This document shows, one piece after another, positions 61,349 to 64,000 of a stretch of DNA of 64,000 bases. Within the stretch, counting starts at the first letter, position 1. Every line of letters starts with the position of its first letter. This stretch comes from Tardiphaga sp. P9-11. Its GTDB lineage: Bacteria > Pseudomonadota > Alphaproteobacteria > Rhizobiales > Xanthobacteraceae. The notes under the pieces are model-generated. The model saw only the letters and a program-made list of their open reading frames with translations. It had not been told where the DNA came from and made no database searches. Location: assembly GCF_008329525.1 (NCBI RefSeq), contig NZ_NPKQ01000010.1, forward strand, positions 1-64,000, written 5' to 3'. The position numbers and the translations under genes were made by a program.

Positions 61349-64000
61349 ATGGATCGTCTTGTTGCCCTGGCCGTCGACCGTCGCTTCCTGATGGTGGCGA
61401 TGTTCGCCATCGTTTTCATCGGTGGCCTGTTCGCCTTCAACCAGCTGAATATCGAGGCCTATCCCGATCCGACTCCGCCGATGGTCGATATCGTCACGCA
61501 GAGCAACGGCCTGTCGGCGGAGGAAATCGAACGCTACATCACGATTCCGATCGAAGCGCAGGTCGCCGGCATCAAGAACCTCAAAACGATCCGCACCATC
61601 TCGCTCTACGGTCTCTCCGACGTCAAATTGCAGTTTTCGTTCGACTACACCTATGACGAAGCGTTGCAGCAGGTGCTGAACCGGTTGTCGCAGCTCGGGA
61701 CCTTGCCGGGCAATGCACAGCCGACGATATCGCCGATCTCCGCGGTGGGTGAAATCTTCCGTTATCGTCTGGTGGGACCGCCGAACTACAGCGTACTCGA
61801 TCTCAAGACCCTGCAGGACTGGGTGATGCAGCGCCGCTTTCGTGCGGTGCCTGGCGTCATCGACGTCATTGGTTGGGGTGGCAAAACCAAAACCTATGAA
61901 ATCCAGGTCGACTTCAGCAAGCTCGTTGCCTATGGCTTGACGCTGCCGCAACTGCTGACCGCCGTCGGCAATGCCAATATCAATGTCGGCGGCAACACCG
62001 TGAATATTGGCCCTCAATCGGCCGTGGTTCGCGGTGTCGGCCTCATTCGGTCGATCGACGATCTGTCCAATACGATGATCTCCCAGACCAACGGCAATCC
62101 GGTTCTGGTCAAGGACGTGGCCACGGTGTCGGTCGGCGAGAAGCCGCGCCTCGGCATTGCCGGTCTCAATCAGGAGGACGATATCGTCCAAGGCATCGTA
62201 CTGATGCGCCGCGGCGAGAAGAGTTCGCCGACCATCGCGCGTGTCGAACAGCTGGTGCAGCAGATCAATCGCGGAGGCATCCTGCCGCCCGGCGTGCGGA
62301 TCGAACGCATCTATGACCGCAAGGACCTGATCGACACCACCACGCATACGGTGCTGCACAACATGGTCGTCGGCATCCTGCTGATCGTGCTGCTGCAGTG
62401 GATGTTCCTCGGCAACCTGCGCAGCGCGCTGATCGTCGGCGCCACCATTCCATTCGCCTTGTTTTTCGCTGTCATCATTCTGGTGCTACGCGGCGAATCT
62501 GCCAACCTGCTATCGGTGGGCGCCATCGATTTCGGCCTGATCGTCGATGGTACGGTCATCATGGTAGAGGCCATCTTCAGACGGCTGACCCAGACAACGG
62601 AGCTTTCCGAAGCAGAGCGTAGCCACATCTCGCCCGAGACCATCATGGGCATGAAGAAGCATGGTATCCTGAGCGCATCCGCTGACGTGTCGCGCTCGAT
62701 CTTCTTTGCCGCCGCGATCATCATCGCCGCATTCCTGCCGCTGTTCACACTGTCCGGCGTTGAAGGCAATATCTTTGGACCGATGGCGCGGACCTATGCT
62801 TATGCGCTGGCCGGTGGCCTGATCGCGACATTCACCGTCACGCCTGCGCTGAGCGCGATCATTCTGCCGGCGCACGTCCACGAGACCGAAACATGGATCA
62901 TGCGCCAGCTGCATCGCCTCTATATGCCGGTGCTGCACTGGGCGGTCGCCAGCCGAAAGATCGTACTGGGCATTGCGATCGGTCTCGTCGTGGTGACCTT
63001 CTTCATGGCACGTTTCCTCGGCCTGGAATTCCTGCCGAAGCTGGAAGAGGGCAATCTCTGGATTCGCGCCACGCTGCCGCCGACGATCTCGCTGCAGGAG
63101 GGCAATACTTACGTCAATGAGATGCGCAGGCTGATCCGCCAGCAGCCCGAGGTAGAATCCGTCGTCTCGCAACATGGCCGTCCCGATGACGGCACCGACG
63201 CGGCCGGCTTGTTCAACGCGGAATTCTTCGCCCCGCTGAAGCCTGCCTCCGAATGGCCGGCGCCGCAGGACAAGGATGCGCTGACGGCGCGCCTGCTCAA
63301 GGAACTGCAGACGAAATTTCCCGGCGTCGAGTTCAATTTCTCGCAATATCTGCAGGACAACGTCTCCGAGGCCGTCTCCGGCGTGAAGGGCGAGAACTCG
63401 ATCAAGCTCTACGGCAACGATCTGGATGCACTCACCAAGACCGCTAACGAGATCAAAGCCGTACTGTCGACAGTGCAGGGCGTGACGGATCTCGCCGTGT
63501 TCACATCGTTGGGGCAGCCGACCATCCAGATCGACGTCGACCGCGCCAAGGCTGCGCGCTACGGATTGTCGCCCGGCGATATCAACGCCACCATCAAGGT
63601 CGCCATCGGCGGCGACTCCGCGGGCGATCTCTATGAGCCCGGCAGCGATCGGCATTTCCCGATCACGGTGCGGCTGGCGCCGGAATATCGCCGTAGCGCT
63701 GAGGCGATCCAGAATTTGCGCATCGGCGCACCCGGTCCGAACGGCACGATCGCGCAGATCCCGCTAAGTGAGGTGGCATCGATCAATCTCGTCTCGGGTG
63801 CGGCCTATATCTACCGCGAGAATCAGGAGCGTTATCTGCCGATCAAGTTCTCGGTACGCGAACGCGATCTCGGCAGCGCCATTCAGGAAGCGCAGGACAA
63901 GGTCGCCGCGCAGGTTCAGCTGCCACCTGGCTCGCGGACCGAATGGGTCGGCGAGTTCGGCAATCTTCAGGACGCTATCGCACGGCTTTCCATCGTCGTG
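61349..64000 (+). CDS. Heavy-metal RND efflux permease (CzcA-like), 3' end outside the window
   Basis: The frame is open for 884 codons from ATG 61349 to the window edge, about 85 percent of a typical 1030-residue HME-RND pump. The N-terminus (MDRLVALAVDRRFLMVAMFAIVF, then NQLNIEAYPDPTPP) is typical. Helix 4 carries Asp394, Asp400 and Glu407 in DFGLIVDGTVIMVE, the signature of divalent-cation pumps such as CzcA (Co, Zn, Cd, Ni) rather than the Cu/Ag type. It forms an operon with the adaptor 36 bp upstream. The exact metal cannot be told from sequence. Confidence 0.93.
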   Translation, partial: MDRLVALAVDRRFLMVAMFAIVFIGGLFAFNQLNIEAYPDPTPPMVDIVTQSNGLSAEEIERYITIPIEAQVAGIKNLKTIRTISLYGLSDVKLQFSFDYTYDEALQQVLNRLSQLGTLPGNAQPTISPISAVGEIFRYRLVGPPNYSVLDLKTLQDWVMQRRFRAVPGVIDVIGWGGKTKTYEIQVDFSKLVAYGLTLPQLLTAVGNANINVGGNTVNIGPQSAVVRGVGLIRSIDDLSNTMISQTNGNPVLVKDVATVSVGEKPRLGIAGLNQEDDIVQGIVLMRRGEKSSPTIARVEQLVQQINRGGILPPGVRIERIYDRKDLIDTTTHTVLHNMVVGILLIVLLQWMFLGNLRSALIVGATIPFALFFAVIILVLRGESANLLSVGAIDFGLIVDGTVIMVEAIFRRLTQTTELSEAERSHISPETIMGMKKHGILSASADVSRSIFFAAAIIIAAFLPLFTLSGVEGNIFGPMARTYAYALAGGLIATFTVTPALSAIILPAHVHETETWIMRQLHRLYMPVLHWAVASRKIVLGIAIGLVVVTFFMARFLGLEFLPKLEEGNLWIRATLPPTISLQEGNTYVNEMRRLIRQQPEVESVVSQHGRPDDGTDAAGLFNAEFFAPLKPASEWPAPQDKDALTARLLKELQTKFPGVEFNFSQYLQDNVSEAVSGVKGENSIKLYGNDLDALTKTANEIKAVLSTVQGVTDLAVFTSLGQPTIQIDVDRAKAARYGLSPGDINATIKVAIGGDSAGDLYEPGSDRHFPITVRLAPEYRRSAEAIQNLRIGAPGPNGTIAQIPLSEVASINLVSGAAYIYRENQERYLPIKFSVRERDLGSAIQEAQDKVAAQVQLPPGSRTEWVGEFGNLQDAIARLSIVV

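Noticed and set aside
60857-62359. Leftward frame of 500 codons opposite the metal pump and adaptor
   Set aside because: Crosses two well-supported sense genes and has no recognisable domain.

Overview
The window is GC-rich, densely coding DNA from an alphaproteobacterium, most likely the Bradyrhizobium/Rhodopseudomonas/Afipia group. The pointers are a giant type I-secreted adhesin, a gnnA/gnnB-like pair expected in species whose lipid A carries diaminoglucose, an imuA-imuB-dnaE2 mutasome with a direct-repeat LexA box (GAAC-N7-GAAC), and dispersed intergenic repeats of the kind I associate with Bradyrhizobium. The genus is inferred from gene content only. No rRNA, tRNA, CRISPR, integrase or transposase was seen.

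Layout. 1-13455 is the 3' part of a giant adhesin gene whose start lies outside the window. It opens with a 1494-bp in-frame tandem duplication and ends at a strong hairpin terminator. 13578-18156 holds an exported small protein, a sugar-nucleotide oxidoreductase/aminotransferase pair (gnnA/gnnB-like) and murJ, all linked to envelope biogenesis. 18261-25520 carries an orphan molybdenum hydroxylase large subunit, a cytochrome c', a CHRD protein, a diheme cytochrome c, a DMT transporter and an aldehyde dehydrogenase. 25772-27034 is a membrane GGDEF protein. 27039-33618 is a sugar-acid cluster: SMP-30 lactonase, uronate dehydrogenase, IlvD/Edd dehydratase, two PfkB kinases and a VOC protein. A TauE/SafE permease follows.

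34626-42892 is a TetR regulator followed by a seven-gene operon: a NitT/TauT-type ABC transporter, an enolase-superfamily protein, a Gfo/Idh/MocA dehydrogenase, a DUF993 protein and a TIM-barrel isomerase. It looks like a complete uptake and catabolic unit for an unidentified substrate. A gene-poor stretch of about 0.7 kb leads into a TetR-RND efflux operon (43624-48734), whose promoter carries a palindromic operator.

49605-58108 is a DNA-repair island. A radical-SAM gene and a DUF4130-UdgX fusion run leftward. imuA-imuB-dnaE2 run rightward. The LexA box lies in the intergenic region between the two arms. The window ends with a small membrane protein, a class III CoA transferase and the start of a heavy-metal RND efflux operon that runs off the right edge.

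The best candidates for something not yet described are the DUF993 operon, the SOS-associated radical-SAM/UdgX pair, the higher-order repeat in the adhesin, and a ribokinase reading frame that has lost its stop codon and continues antisense through ilvD.
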